A stretch of 64,000 nucleotides of DNA from Pandoraea sp. ASV26 (GCF_016428915.1 NZ_JAELTP010000014.1:1-64000); one strand, 5' to 3'. Shown: positions 1 to 9,444, counted from the first letter of the stretch. Program-made: numbers and translations. The notes: generated from the letters alone by a model not told the origin.

Positions 1-69
1 GGGCGCAGGCGCGGGTGTGGACAAGTCGGCGTCGGCAGGCGACATGAGACGTGTGGGTTCAACGATCAT
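1..69 (-). CDS. Possible N-terminus of a fliK-like gene, cut by the window edge
   Basis: On the minus strand an ATG at 69-67 overlaps the end of fliT by 11 bases and opens a frame that stays open to the window edge. The 23 visible residues are rich in Pro, Ala and Asp, a composition common in FliK hook-length-control N-termini. In lateral flagellar clusters the gene after fliT is often the fliK homologue. Both points are context only. No domain is visible, so the identity is a guess and the frame itself is short. Confidence 0.3.
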   Translation of the reverse strand, partial: MIVEPTRLMSPADADLSTPAPAP

Positions 70-358
70 CGTGCATCCTCAGATAGCCAAGCGCGCCCTC
101 GCGCCAATGGCCGAGTCCGGCCAGATGTCTGCGCGCCTCCGATGAGGCTCGCTGACACAGCAGGTACGCCTGATCGTGCGCGACGCGTGCCTGCGTCATG
201 GCCTGTGCGAGCGACGCGTCGCGCGCACCCGGCGCAGGCGCCTGCTGCCATGCCCGACGAAACAACGCGTCGGTGGCTTGCAGCAGGTCCCACTCGCGGG
301 CGGCGGAATGACGTCGCAGATCTCGCGCCAGTTCCTGGAAGGTCAAGGCACTAACCAC
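59..358 (-). CDS. fliT: FliT-like flagellar chaperone (99 aa)
   Basis: A small, helical, charged protein (about 99 residues) in the place of fliT, directly after fliS. In the family FliT is the export chaperone of the filament cap FliD and can also act on the flagellar regulator. The likely start is a GTG at 358-356. The fliS stop TAG lies inside the same eight bases, so the two genes are translationally coupled. Starting further upstream would add an Arg/Ser-rich stretch that lies over fliS and looks like shadow coding. The assignment rests on position, size and helix content, since FliT sequences are poorly conserved. Confidence 0.6.
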   Translation of the reverse strand: MVSALTFQELARDLRRHSAAREWDLLQATDALFRRAWQQAPAPGARDASLAQAMTQARVAHDQAYLLCQRASSEARRHLAGLGHWREGALGYLRMHDDR

Positions 359-728
359 GCCGTGTCTCCAACGCACGCCACCCCTGCGTGAGCTGTGTGA
401 TGACCGCCACGACTTCGTCGAGCCTGGCAACATCGCGTTCCACGCTGGCCTGTGCCACGCCACGTATGCAAAAGTCGTACACGGTGGTCAGCGGCTGCGT
501 GACCTCCTGGCCATCGGCAGCGTCGATATGCGACGCCAACCCGTTGAGCAGATTCAGGCATTTGGTGACACTGCGCAGGCGGGCGTCGTCGCGGGCGTGC
601 TCAATATGCCCACGCACGCGAGCCAGTTCGTCAAGCAATCCGTCCAGCAGAATCAACATAAGCTGCAACGGGGTCGCGCCTGCGATGCGGGCATCGAGGT
701 CTGAGGCTTGGTATTGCTGGTAGGTCAT
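351..728 (-). CDS. fliS: Flagellin export chaperone FliS
   Basis: A 125-residue all-helical protein. It starts MTYQQYQASDLDARIAGATP and continues with LQLMLILLDGLLDEL, which matches the FliS N-terminal pattern (a Tyr-rich start, then a conserved 'P..L...LYDG'-like helix). FliS binds the C-terminus of flagellin in the cytoplasm, stops premature polymerisation and delivers it to the flagellar export gate. The gene lies 57 bases after fliD and its stop overlaps the fliT start. An AGGGA element about 14 bases before the ATG is a weak ribosome site. Confidence 0.85.
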   Translation of the reverse strand: MTYQQYQASDLDARIAGATPLQLMLILLDGLLDELARVRGHIEHARDDARLRSVTKCLNLLNGLASHIDAADGQEVTQPLTTVYDFCIRGVAQASVERDVARLDEVVAVITQLTQGWRALETRRG

Positions 729-785
729 GGTCGAGTTGATTCCCTAAAAGATGACGGCGGGATGGCGACGGGATGGCGGCGCCGA

Positions 786-2216
786 TCATTCGTCGGACTT
801 GCGCGATCCACGGAAGAGCGCGTCGACAAAGCCGCGTGTCTCTTTCATTTGTTGCTGAACCTGCTCCGCACGCGCCAGTTCATCGGTGTAGCGCGCCACT
901 AGCGCCGTAAATCGGGCCCTGAGCCGGTCTTCTTTGTCGGCGAGTCGCTGAGCGACGATTTCGTCGGTGTCCGTGCGGTGCTTGAGCACCCCCGTGATCT
1001 CGTCCGTCCACTCCCGAATCCGCACGGCGAGGCGCATCCCGGCCGGTTGCTTGTCGAGATCGGTTGCGGTGTCCCGCTTCATCACGTCGGCGGTGTCACC
1101 GAACCACTTGGCCAGCATCTCCCTGTCGTCGGCATAAGCGGCTTCGAAGCGTTTCTGATCGAACGTGACCGAACCGTCAGCGTTTCGCTGCACGCCGAAC
1201 TGGGCGGGGTCGAACGTTTTGCCGTCGATCGTCACAGGCCTCTCGAAATTGCGCTCCAGATCGCGCAGCAACGCGCGCACGCTCGCGTCGGCATAGAACG
1301 CACCGGCCGGCTTGACGTCGGTCTTCGTTTCGCCGTCGGGAGACACCGATGCCCCCGGCGTTCCCGGATCCATCAGCTCGCGCAGTTGCTTGCGCACCGC
1401 GTCGTACGCCTGAACGAGTGCGCGCATGTTCGTGGCCGTGCCCTCCATGTCGGGCGTGATCGATACGCGCGTGGTATCGGTGGTTCCCGTGTGCGCCTTC
1501 TTCAGTGACAGCGTCACGCCGTTGAACAGCGTGATCTTGTTGCCCGGATAATGCTCCGGCATGCCTGCACTTCCGATCTTCACGACGGCGTCCTGCCCTT
1601 GTGCAAGCACTACCGCACCAGATGCCCCGACGAGATTTGCGCCGGCGGAAGACTGCACTTCGAACTCAGCCTCCTTACCGGATGTCGTTGCCGTCAGCAG
1701 CAAATACGGTGTCGTTTGTCCCGGCACATGCCGCAAGTCGGCGCGAACCACATCCTTCAGATCGGGATTGGCGTTGATGCGTTTGGCAAGCTCCCTGACA
1801 CCTTCGGGTGTCGTCAGATCAAGCCCCGTCGTATCCACCGAGATGGCGCTGGCGCTGCCCGCGAGCTTCACTTTGCCGTTGGCAAACACCGCTACATTCG
1901 CGATCTGCACCTGATGCACGGTCGCCAGCTTTTCGACGTTCACATCGAAATCGAGCTGCTGCACGCCCTTGTCCAACGTGACGGCGAACTCCTTCTCACT
2001 CGATTGCGTTGCCTTGTGCTGACGCAAGTCCGCGCTGTCGCCGACACGCCGCAATTGCTTCTCGAAATTGCCAAGCACCTCCTTGAGCGTTGCGACACCT
2101 TTCTGGCGAGCTTCCGTGCTGGCTTTGTCCTTACCGAGGCGACCGAACTCCGTGCCCATCTTCTTCTGGGCGATCTCGACGGCCATATTTTCGATACGTT
2201 CTTTCACTTGCAGCAT
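786..2216 (-). CDS. fliD: Flagellar filament cap protein FliD (HAP2), divergent N-terminus
   Basis: A 476-residue protein. Its middle is beta-rich with FliD-type motifs (LFNGVTLSLKKAHTG, then a DTTRVSITPD segment), and its C-terminus is a long helix including a RADL-like coiled-coil (RLADKEDRLRARFTALVARYTDELARAEQ). FliD caps the growing filament and folds flagellin subunits onto it. The N-terminus does not show the usual 'GLGSGLD' start of primary-flagellum FliD proteins. It begins instead with a charged helix MLQVKERIENMAVEIAQKK. The ATG is preceded by GGAG at good spacing and overlaps the end of fliJ by 13 bases. The divergence fits a secondary flagellar system. Confidence 0.85.
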   Translation of the reverse strand: MLQVKERIENMAVEIAQKKMGTEFGRLGKDKASTEARQKGVATLKEVLGNFEKQLRRVGDSADLRQHKATQSSEKEFAVTLDKGVQQLDFDVNVEKLATVHQVQIANVAVFANGKVKLAGSASAISVDTTGLDLTTPEGVRELAKRINANPDLKDVVRADLRHVPGQTTPYLLLTATTSGKEAEFEVQSSAGANLVGASGAVVLAQGQDAVVKIGSAGMPEHYPGNKITLFNGVTLSLKKAHTGTTDTTRVSITPDMEGTATNMRALVQAYDAVRKQLRELMDPGTPGASVSPDGETKTDVKPAGAFYADASVRALLRDLERNFERPVTIDGKTFDPAQFGVQRNADGSVTFDQKRFEAAYADDREMLAKWFGDTADVMKRDTATDLDKQPAGMRLAVRIREWTDEITGVLKHRTDTDEIVAQRLADKEDRLRARFTALVARYTDELARAEQVQQQMKETRGFVDALFRGSRKSDE

Positions 2217-2767
2217 GGCGAAACTCCTGCTTCAGGTTGTTCATGAGACGCGAAAGGCGCGGTTTTCCTATCCCAGGCGACTCCCGTCCACGTTCTGTCA
2301 ACGCCACGACTCGGGGCAATGTCCTCATTTCGCTCCCGCGCGCCCTTCTGCCACACCGCTAACGCCTGCGCCACCTGCGTCTGCGCCTCGCGTTTGAACC
2401 GTTCCTGCCTCGCCGCCGCTTCATGACGGGCCACGAGCGTCGCCACGCCTTCACGTCGGCGCTGCGCGTCGCGCACCGCCTGCGCCGCGACCGACTTCCA
2501 GTGGGCCAACTGCGCCATCGGCGCTTGCTGCGTCTGGATCATTTCCACGAGCGTGCGCTTGTAATCGGCGCGATTCTGAAAGCTGTAAGCACTCGCGCGC
2601 GTGCCGGCGATGGTCACGGCGCGATAGAGCCGTGTGAGCTGATCGACGTTGCGCACGAGCCGCACATGCCGCTCTGCGAGTTGACGGCCTTCGTAACGCG
2701 CCGCCTCGAGTTCGCGATCACGCATCGACAGCAACGCGTGCAATGCGCGCGGTGTTCGCGGGGTCAT
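2204..2767 (-). CDS. fliJ: Flagellar export protein FliJ
   Basis: A charged, almost entirely coiled-coil protein of 187 residues (MTPRTPRALHALLSMRDREL onward), which is the usual build of FliJ. FliJ is the stalk inside the FliI hexamer and couples the ATPase to the export gate. The start was placed at the ATG of an ATGA overlap with the fliI stop. Earlier in-frame starts up to 2794 would run into fliI. Sequence identity within the FliJ family is low, so position after fliI and the coiled-coil composition carry the call. Confidence 0.8.
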   Translation of the reverse strand: MTPRTPRALHALLSMRDRELEAARYEGRQLAERHVRLVRNVDQLTRLYRAVTIAGTRASAYSFQNRADYKRTLVEMIQTQQAPMAQLAHWKSVAAQAVRDAQRRREGVATLVARHEAAARQERFKREAQTQVAQALAVWQKGARERNEDIAPSRGVDRTWTGVAWDRKTAPFASHEQPEAGVSPCCK

Positions 2768-4044
2768 CGGCATAGCGCCTCCAGCCGCTCGCACAGCCCG
2801 TGCGGCGTATTGATCTCACCCTGGCTCTGACGCAAAAAGTCGAGCATGAGCGGATGCCGCGACACGGCACGGTCGGTTTCGGCGTGAGCGCCCGGCACAT
2901 AGGCACCGAGCGGCATCAACTCGCGAATCTGTTGATAGGCGTGCCACTGCGCCTTGAACGCGCGCGCGGCGCCGGCATGTCGTGCGCCCACCGCCTGCGT
3001 CATGCAGCGGCTCACCGACGCCCCGATGTCGATCGCCGGGTAATGTCCGGCATCTGCCAGTTCGCGCGAGAGCACGATGTGACCGTCGAGCACCGCACGG
3101 GCGGTGTCGACGACCGGGTCCTGCAAGTCGTCGCCCTCGGCCAGCACGGTGTAGATCGCGCTGAGACTGCCCGTTCCCGCGCCATTGCCCGCACACTCGA
3201 CCAGCCGGGGCAAACGCGCGAACACCGATACCGGGTAGCCGCGAGCGGCAGGGGCTTCGCCGAGCGAGAGCGCCACCTCACGGCACGCCATGGCGTAGCG
3301 CGTGAGCGAGTCGACGAGCAGCAGCACGTCATGACCCGCATCGCGAAAATGAGCCGCAATGGCGTGGCACAACTCGGTGGCTTTCATGCGTTGCGCGGGC
3401 GGCGCATCGGCCGGTGCGGCGACCACGATGGCCTTGGCGAGCCCGGCCTGTCCGAGCGTCTCGGTGATGAACTCGCCCACCTCACGGCCGCGCTCGCCGA
3501 TCATGCCGACCACAACGATCTGTGCGTCGGTATGCCGGGTCATCATGCCCAGCAAGACACTCTTGCCGACACCGCTACCGGCGAACAGACCGACGCGCTG
3601 CCCTTTCCCAAGACTCAGCAGCGCGTCGATGGCGCGCACGCCCACGGCCAGCGGCGCCGTGATGGCGCGTCGATCCAGCGGCGCCGGCGGCGAGCAGCGC
3701 GTGTCGAGCAGCGTGTCACCACGCAATGCCCCTTTGCCGTCGAGCGGCTGCCCGAAGGCATCGACCACGCGACCGAGCCACGACGACCCGATGCGCAGCG
3801 CCGGTGTCGATGTACCGGGCAGAACACGCGCGCCGGGCACGATATCGGCGACAGACGCATACGTCAGCAGCTGCAACGCACCGTCGGAAAATCCGACCAC
3901 TTCGGCCTCGGTCCATCGTCCGGCGGCAGTCTCTACGCGGCAGGTTTGCCCCAACGGAAACCGCTGACCGCGCGCTTCGAGCACCGCGCCATTGGCCCGC
4001 GTGACGAACGCCATCGGCGTTGCGAGTGCGATCTCGTCGCTCAT
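2764..4044 (-). CDS. fliI: Flagellum-specific export ATPase FliI
   Basis: A 426-residue ATPase of the FliI/YscN family, the F1-beta-like hexamer that energises flagellar type III export. The Walker A motif GLFAGSGVGKS is at residues 152-162. Further on come GMIGERGREVGEF and the Walker B region VLLLVDSLTRYA, both typical of the family, and the GYPVSVFARLPRL segment. The N-terminal beta-barrel precedes the nucleotide-binding core. The start is the ATG that shares an ATGA with the fliH stop; longer versions (to 4101) only add residues read over fliH. The ATGA overlaps on both sides imply a coupled fliH-I-J block. Confidence 0.96.
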   Translation of the reverse strand: MSDEIALATPMAFVTRANGAVLEARGQRFPLGQTCRVETAAGRWTEAEVVGFSDGALQLLTYASVADIVPGARVLPGTSTPALRIGSSWLGRVVDAFGQPLDGKGALRGDTLLDTRCSPPAPLDRRAITAPLAVGVRAIDALLSLGKGQRVGLFAGSGVGKSVLLGMMTRHTDAQIVVVGMIGERGREVGEFITETLGQAGLAKAIVVAAPADAPPAQRMKATELCHAIAAHFRDAGHDVLLLVDSLTRYAMACREVALSLGEAPAARGYPVSVFARLPRLVECAGNGAGTGSLSAIYTVLAEGDDLQDPVVDTARAVLDGHIVLSRELADAGHYPAIDIGASVSRCMTQAVGARHAGAARAFKAQWHAYQQIRELMPLGAYVPGAHAETDRAVSRHPLMLDFLRQSQGEINTPHGLCERLEALCR

Positions 4045-4769
4045 GCGGGTGTCTCCGACGTGACCGGCGATGCCTGCGCCTGTGGGGACGCCGCCACCCA
4101 CTCGCCGAGACGTCGACGCGTGATCGCTCGCGTGGCCGCCTCGCGTCCTTCACAACCCGCGTCGTACCAGAGGCCGTCGACATCGACGCGGCTGTCTCCG
4201 CGAACGAGCGACGCATCGGCAACGATGCGCCATCCCGGGCGAATACCATCGGCCGGCGGCAGCACATCCCCCATGCGTTTGGCGAGCGCTTGCGCATCTT
4301 CCGGACTGACATAGACGGTGACGACGTCGTCGCGGGCGCCCAACTGCGCGAGCAGGCGCTGCACAATGCCGGCAATGTCGGCGGGAGCGGCGTGCAACTC
4401 GCGCTGCAAGATGGCGCGCACGGCGCGCGAGGCCACCTCACTGAGCACATCGACAGCACCGGCTGCGAGCCGCGCATGCACCTGATCGCGCGCCGCCTGA
4501 AGCGCCGCGAGCGGCAGCGTCATGGCGTCGATCTCCTCGCGCAAGCGGGCGGCATGCAACGCCTGCAAGCGTGCCTCGGCCACCTGCTCACCGTGCGCAC
4601 ACCCGGCAGCGAACGCTTCGTCCCACACGGCCTGACGCGTGTTTGCCGTGCCGTCGGCAACACCCTGCGAGTAGGCCTGCGCGCGCAAAGTGTCGAGGTC
4701 TGGCTGCACAGGCAGCCAGCCACGCTTGGCCGCAACGTCGGACTTCGTGCCAAACCGATGCGGCTTCAT
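4041..4769 (-). CDS. fliH: Flagellar assembly protein FliH
   Basis: A 242-residue protein with an Ala/Gln/Arg-rich helical first half and a C-terminal FliH/HrpE-type domain (HAAPADIAGIVQRLLAQLGARDDVVTVYVSPEDAQAL in the middle part). FliH is the peripheral stator that tethers FliI to the C-ring and keeps the ATPase inactive until docking. It starts at an ATG sharing ATGA with the fliG stop and ends in the ATGA of fliI. Position between fliG and fliI supports the call. Confidence 0.88.
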   Translation of the reverse strand: MKPHRFGTKSDVAAKRGWLPVQPDLDTLRAQAYSQGVADGTANTRQAVWDEAFAAGCAHGEQVAEARLQALHAARLREEIDAMTLPLAALQAARDQVHARLAAGAVDVLSEVASRAVRAILQRELHAAPADIAGIVQRLLAQLGARDDVVTVYVSPEDAQALAKRMGDVLPPADGIRPGWRIVADASLVRGDSRVDVDGLWYDAGCEGREAATRAITRRRLGEWVAASPQAQASPVTSETPA

Positions 4770-5785
4770 TCGAGCACCTCGCCGCCCGCCAGACGCAGAA
4801 CCCTATCCTCCTCGCGGGCACGCGTGCGCAGCATCGCCATGATTTCGCCGCGCGCCATTTCGACGCGCGCCGACGAGACGGCGCCCAGACGCTGCATCGC
4901 CTGCGTGAGGGCGTCTTCCTGAAGGCGCGACATGCGCTCGCGAACGATTTGCCGCGTGCGGGCATCCGTGCCCTTGAGCGCAGTGGCCCAGGTCTCGGTC
5001 GGCACTTCGGATACGACCAGATCGATGACTTCCGGCGCCTGATAGGCGAGGATATCGAAGCCGTACATATTCGCCTCCACGGACTCCGCGAGCGACGAGT
5101 CATGGGCGCGCAACGCTTCCATGAGCCGCTTTTGCTCGTCGGGCACATGCCCCATGATCTGAGCCGCGAGCCGGGTGCCGGGCACATCGGCGCTCTCGGC
5201 CGACAGGCCTGCGAGACAGCGATCCGCGATCAACTCCAGGTCGGCCAGCAGCTCGCGATCGACGCGCGTGAGTTGCGCCGTCTCCAGCAGCAGCGCTTCC
5301 TGATGCGATTCGGGTAGCGCGCGCAGCAGTTGCCCGCCCAGATCCGCGGGCAGATACGCGAGCAGCAATGCCTGCATGCGGGGATGTTCACGCGAGAGCA
5401 CGTCGGCCAGACGCGCCACGCTCACCCATTGCAGGCGCGCCAGCTTGGGACGAATCCTGTCGCCATAAATGCCATCGAGCACATTGCTGGCGATACCCTC
5501 GCCAAGCGCCGCAGCGAGCGAGCGCTCCAGGTAGGCCCGCGGCGCGGCATTCGCGCCGCCTTGCTGCGTGCTGGCATGGAGGAATTGGTCGACGATGGCG
5601 TGCACGTCGTGTTTCTTCACGCTGCCGGCGCGCGACATGGCGTGCGCCACGCGCAGCAGTTCGGCGGGCGCGAGCTGCGCCATGACACCGGCAGCAGCCT
5701 TCTCCCCCATGCAAAGCAGCAGCACGGCGGCACGATCCACGCCGGTGATCTCGGTCAGAGCGGAAGTGTCAGCGGGCAGAGGCAT
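4766..5785 (-). CDS. fliG: Flagellar motor switch protein FliG
   Basis: A 339-residue FliG. The N-terminal domain, which binds FliF, begins around LTEITGVDRAAVLLLCMGEKAAAGV. The middle domain carries an EHPR motif (LSREHPRMQALLLAYLP) where most FliG proteins have EHPQ, which is a conservative change. The C-terminal torque domain has the charged helix LVVSEVPTETWATALKGTDARTR and GEIMAMLRTRAREEDRVLRL. FliG sits in the C-ring and receives torque from the stator. The ATG at 5785 was chosen because it gives normal length; it overlaps the fliF end by 17 bases. Confidence 0.93.
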   Translation of the reverse strand: MPLPADTSALTEITGVDRAAVLLLCMGEKAAAGVMAQLAPAELLRVAHAMSRAGSVKKHDVHAIVDQFLHASTQQGGANAAPRAYLERSLAAALGEGIASNVLDGIYGDRIRPKLARLQWVSVARLADVLSREHPRMQALLLAYLPADLGGQLLRALPESHQEALLLETAQLTRVDRELLADLELIADRCLAGLSAESADVPGTRLAAQIMGHVPDEQKRLMEALRAHDSSLAESVEANMYGFDILAYQAPEVIDLVVSEVPTETWATALKGTDARTRQIVRERMSRLQEDALTQAMQRLGAVSSARVEMARGEIMAMLRTRAREEDRVLRLAGGEVLE

Positions 5786-7415
5786 GCGTACCGATCCATT
5801 GTTTGATGATCTGGGCGACCCGCTCGGGTTCGCCATCCGCCAGTGTTGTCAGGCGTTCGAGTTTCGTGTCGAGCGAGGCGTCCGACGCGGGCGGCAAGTC
5901 GTTGGCGAAGGCTGGCAAGGCTGCCTGCTGCGCGGCGCTCTCGGCTTCCCGGCGGCTGCGCTCATGCGCCTGAACCTCGGCAAGCTGCGCAGCCGCCTTG
6001 CGTCGACGGGCCCGTCGCCCCATCGCGACCCAAGTAATGAGCGCGAGCAGCAACGCCACGCCAGCGGCAATCGCTGCGTATTGCTTTTGCGTGCCGGTGA
6101 GCGCCAGCCCCCCGGAGGCGATGTCCGGGTTGTCGAATGTGAGCGCGCCATCGGCGGCCACGAACGGCATGGCGCTCACGACCAGCGTGTCACCGCGATC
6201 CGTCTGAATGCCAGCACTCGAGCGCAACGCGCGCTCCAGCTCGGCGAGGGTTTCGGGTGTCCAGCCGTTGCCGCCCGGCGCGGCCTGCGAGTCGACCATG
6301 ACGGCCACGTGCATTTGACGCACGCGCGGGCGATGACGCTTCGTCTGCGTGATCGATCGGTCATAAGCGAATTGACGCGTCGACGAGGTGGTACGCATCG
6401 CGCCGCCCTCGCCCGCGAGCAACGGTGCGGCGTCGACCGGGCGATTGGTCATCGCGCCCGGCACGCCACCGACGACGGCGTCGTCGTCACGCGCCTCGCG
6501 CACGGCCTCCTGCATCACGCGCGGATCGGCGCCGAGCGCCTCGGTGGTGTTGGACACCAGATCCTCGTCCAGATCGATGCTCACGCTCGCCCGGTAGCGC
6601 GCGGGACCGAGAATGCCGTCGAGCAGACCCCGCACGTTACGCAGCGCTTCGTCGCGCGAGCGTGTGCGCGCCTCCGCATTGCCTTGCGTCGCGTCGTCCA
6701 GATCGAGATTTGCGGTGAGCGGCGTGCCGTGCTGGTCGACGACCGACACACTCTGCTCCGCCAGTCCGTTCACGCTGCCGGCGACGAGCTTGACGATGGC
6801 GCTCACCTGCTGCGGCGCGAGCTTTTGCCCCGCTCGCACCGAGATCAGCACCGACGCACTGGCCGATGCCTTGGTATGGGTAACGAACGACGTCTGCGGC
6901 GCGAGCGCGATGTGCACGCGAGCGGCATCGACCGCGTCGATCGACATGATGGTGCGCGCCAACTCCCCCTCCAGACCACGGCGAAAGCGCACGTCCTGCA
7001 CGAACTGACGCACGCCAAGACGCTCGTCGCGATCGACCAGTTCCAGCCCCGGCGGCAGCTCCGGTGTGACGCCCTTGGCCGCAAGCGCCAGGCGCGCGCG
7101 TCCGAGCCGGTCATGCGGCACAAGGATCGCGCCGGTGTCCGGATGCATGCGAAACGGGATCTGCTCCGCTTCGAGCACCCCGGTGGCTTGTGCAATCGGA
7201 ATGCGCTGGTGCTGCCCGAACAGCGGCGCATAGCCGGTATCGTGCGAATACCAGGCGAGCGTGGCGGCGGTGATGGCTCCCGCAGCAACGACCAGAGGCA
7301 GCGCGCTGCGCAGTTGTCCAGCCAAGCCTGACGGCTGCGCACGCCACTTCAGCCATCGCTCGCGCGATCGCATGCCAGCGCTGCCTAGTGCACGAAAGAT
7401 GTTGTCGATTCCCAT
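5769..7415 (-). CDS. fliF: Flagellar MS-ring protein FliF
   Basis: A 548-residue MS-ring protein. It has an N-terminal membrane segment (LPLVVAAGAITAATLAW), then a YscJ/FliF ring-building domain, which includes LVDRDERLGVRQFVQDVRFRRGLEGELART and HIALAPQTSFV. A FliF-specific region follows, then a second membrane span (AAIAAGVALLLALITWVAMG) and a cytoplasmic tail that binds FliG. It is the first gene of the operon. The ATG at 7415 (MGIDNIFRALGSAG) gives the standard length; ATGs at 7436 and further upstream cannot be excluded. No fliE lies next to it, which differs from the common fliE-fliF arrangement. Confidence 0.93.
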   Translation of the reverse strand: MGIDNIFRALGSAGMRSRERWLKWRAQPSGLAGQLRSALPLVVAAGAITAATLAWYSHDTGYAPLFGQHQRIPIAQATGVLEAEQIPFRMHPDTGAILVPHDRLGRARLALAAKGVTPELPPGLELVDRDERLGVRQFVQDVRFRRGLEGELARTIMSIDAVDAARVHIALAPQTSFVTHTKASASASVLISVRAGQKLAPQQVSAIVKLVAGSVNGLAEQSVSVVDQHGTPLTANLDLDDATQGNAEARTRSRDEALRNVRGLLDGILGPARYRASVSIDLDEDLVSNTTEALGADPRVMQEAVREARDDDAVVGGVPGAMTNRPVDAAPLLAGEGGAMRTTSSTRQFAYDRSITQTKRHRPRVRQMHVAVMVDSQAAPGGNGWTPETLAELERALRSSAGIQTDRGDTLVVSAMPFVAADGALTFDNPDIASGGLALTGTQKQYAAIAAGVALLLALITWVAMGRRARRRKAAAQLAEVQAHERSRREAESAAQQAALPAFANDLPPASDASLDTKLERLTTLADGEPERVAQIIKQWIGTHASAR

Positions 7416-7487
7416 ATCTCGATTCACGTGCCTCATCGATGAGTGAACGGCTCTCATGCCGATGCCGGCCACTCAGCTAAGGCGTGA

Positions 7488-7515
7488 CGCATAAGACTCA
7501 CGCGTCGGGTGTCAA
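7488..7515 (-). promoter_or_regulatory. Candidate sigma-70 type promoter for the fliF operon
   Basis: On the minus strand a perfect TTGACA (7515-7510) is followed 16 bases later by TATGCG (7493-7488), about 73 bases before the fliF ATG. It is a reasonable housekeeping promoter by eye, with a weak -10. Confidence 0.4.
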
Positions 7516-7574
7516 TTTGAAGGAGCACATGGTGACAACGAATCCGCAAACTTACGAAAATCTGCGTAGTCTTT

Positions 7575-7591
7575 GGGCATCGTCACTGCCA
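7575..7591 (-). promoter_or_regulatory. Weak sigma-54-like element upstream of fliF
   Basis: On the minus strand TGGCAGTGACGATGCCC has the GG-N10-GC spacing of a sigma-54 (-24/-12) promoter but is imperfect in the -12 TTGC part. It lies about 160 bases before fliF. Secondary flagellar systems often use a sigma-54 activator, which is why it is listed. The match could be chance. Confidence 0.25.
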
Positions 7592-7655
7592 AAGTCAGAA
7601 ATTTGATGCAATTTCCCATTAACGAGATGCCCGACAAGCGTGGGGGGAGGAAACG

Positions 7656-7690
7656 AAAAAGCCCTCACGCGCGTAACGCGTGAGGGCTTT
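7656..7690 (-). terminator. Rho-independent terminator of ahpC-ahpF
   Basis: A perfect 14-bp stem (7658-7671 with 7677-7690) and a 5-base loop, followed on the minus strand by a T-rich run. It lies 40 bases after the ahpF stop and separates it from the flagellar operon. The rest of the 315-base gap (7416-7730) holds only the candidate fliF promoters. Confidence 0.9.
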
Positions 7691-7730
7691 GCCGTCGTGT
7701 GAGTGCGGCGCGAGGCCGCTTCAGCGAATG

Positions 7731-9356
7731 TCAGGCGGCGATTTTCTCCGGGGCTGCCGCGCCGTCCACGCCGTCCATGCCGTCCACTTCGTTCTCCACC
7801 GAACTGAGCATCAGGTGCTCGAATGCGCCCAGCGACGCCTTCGCCCCCTCGCCCACGGCGATCACGATCTGCTTGAACGGCACGGTCGTGACGTCGCCTG
7901 CGGCGAAGACTCCCGGCACCGACGTCTTGCCCTTCGCATCGACTTCGATCTCGCCATGACGCGAGAGCGCCACCGTGCCCTTGAGCCATTCGGTGTTGGG
8001 CACCAGACCGATCTGCACGAACACGCCTTCGAGGGCAATCGTGGCGGTCTCGCCCGACACGCGGTCGCGATACACGAGGCCGCTCACCTTCTGAGCGTCA
8101 CCCTGGATTTCAGTCGTTTGTGCGTTCATCAGCACGCGCACATTCGGCAGGCTGCGTAACTTGCGCTGAAGCACCTCGTCGGCACGCAATTGCTCGCCGT
8201 ATTCGATCAGCGTGACTTCCTTGACGACGCCCGCCAGATCGATGGCCGCCTCTACGCCCGAGTTACCGCCGCCAACGACCGCGACGCGCTTGCCCTTGAA
8301 CAGCGGGCCATCGCAGTGCGGGCAGTAGGCCACGCCACGGTTGCGGTATTCGCGCTCGCCCGGCACGCCGATCTCACGCCAGCGGGCACCGGTGGCGAGC
8401 ACCACGGCGCGGGCCCTGAGCACCGCACCGCTGGCCAGATGCACTTCGTGAATCTTGCCCGGGATCAGGGCTTCGGCGCGTTGCGTGTCGATCACGTCGA
8501 CGTCGTACGTCTTGACGTGCTGCTCCAGCGCGGTGGCGAACTTCGGTCCTTCCGTGTGCGTGACCGAGACGAAATTCTCGATAGCCATCGTGTCGAGCAC
8601 CTGACCGCCAAAGCGTTCGGCGACCACGCCCGTCGCAATCCCCTTGCGAGCGGCGTAAATGGCGGCAGCGGCACCCGCTGGCCCTCCCCCCACGATCAGC
8701 ATGTCGTAGACCGGCTTGTTCTCGAGGGCCTTCGCGGCACGTGCGCTCGCGCCGGTGTCGAGCTTCGCGAGCAGTTCCTTCACGCTGGTGCGGCCTTGCG
8801 TGAAAGACTCACCGTTGAGGAACACCGTGGGCACGGCCATCACCTGACGCGCTTCGACTTCGCTCTGAAACAGCGCGCCGTCGATGGTGACTTGCTGAAT
8901 GCGCGGATTGATGAGCGCCATGACGTTGAGCGCCTGCACGACCTCCGGGCAGTTCTGGCACGACAGGGAGATATAGGTCTCGAAGCGGAAATCGCCGTCG
9001 AGCGCACGGATCTGCGCGATGGTGTCGTCGTCGAGCTTGACCGGATGGCCGCCGACTTGCAGCAGCGCAAGCACCAGCGACGTGAACTCGTGGCCCATGG
9101 GCAACCCGGCGAAGCGAATGCGCGGCGCCTCACCCGGCGTGCCGATGGCAAACGACGGACGGCGCTCGCCGGCATCCTGACTGACGTCGGTGTGCGCGAC
9201 GACGGCGATCTGCGGCGAGAGCGGCGCGATCTCGTCCACCAGCGCCTTCATCTCGGCGGCTTTGGGGCTATCGTCGAGCCACACGGCGATCTCGATCGGG
9301 CGCGTGACTTTCTGGAGGTACGTTTGCAACTGGGCTTTGAGGTTCGCGTCCAACAT
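7731..9356 (-). CDS. ahpF: Alkyl hydroperoxide reductase subunit F
   Basis: A 541-residue NADH-dependent flavoprotein that reduces AhpC. The N-terminal double-thioredoxin domain holds the redox pair in LSCQNCPEV (Cys133/Cys136). After a linker comes a thioredoxin-reductase-like part with an FAD site ([20 protein letters not shown]), the CPHC active site (Cys345/Cys348) and an NAD site ([19 protein letters not shown]). Then comes the second FAD signature ([19 protein letters not shown]). The last 20 or so residues ([15 protein letters not shown] region) extend past the usual end. It lies downstream of ahpC with a 178-base gap holding two hairpins, and ends before a strong terminator. Confidence 0.97.
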   Translation of the reverse strand: MLDANLKAQLQTYLQKVTRPIEIAVWLDDSPKAAEMKALVDEIAPLSPQIAVVAHTDVSQDAGERRPSFAIGTPGEAPRIRFAGLPMGHEFTSLVLALLQVGGHPVKLDDDTIAQIRALDGDFRFETYISLSCQNCPEVVQALNVMALINPRIQQVTIDGALFQSEVEARQVMAVPTVFLNGESFTQGRTSVKELLAKLDTGASARAAKALENKPVYDMLIVGGGPAGAAAAIYAARKGIATGVVAERFGGQVLDTMAIENFVSVTHTEGPKFATALEQHVKTYDVDVIDTQRAEALIPGKIHEVHLASGAVLRARAVVLATGARWREIGVPGEREYRNRGVAYCPHCDGPLFKGKRVAVVGGGNSGVEAAIDLAGVVKEVTLIEYGEQLRADEVLQRKLRSLPNVRVLMNAQTTEIQGDAQKVSGLVYRDRVSGETATIALEGVFVQIGLVPNTEWLKGTVALSRHGEIEVDAKGKTSVPGVFAAGDVTTVPFKQIVIAVGEGAKASLGAFEHLMLSSVENEVDGMDGVDGAAAPEKIAA

Positions 9357-9444
9357 GGCTTTTATCCGTCTCGATAGGGTGAACGAGGGCCACCGCGTCA
9401 GCCGGGGGCGGGCGCAGGTCAGCGTCGGGAATTCGGGATTGGGT

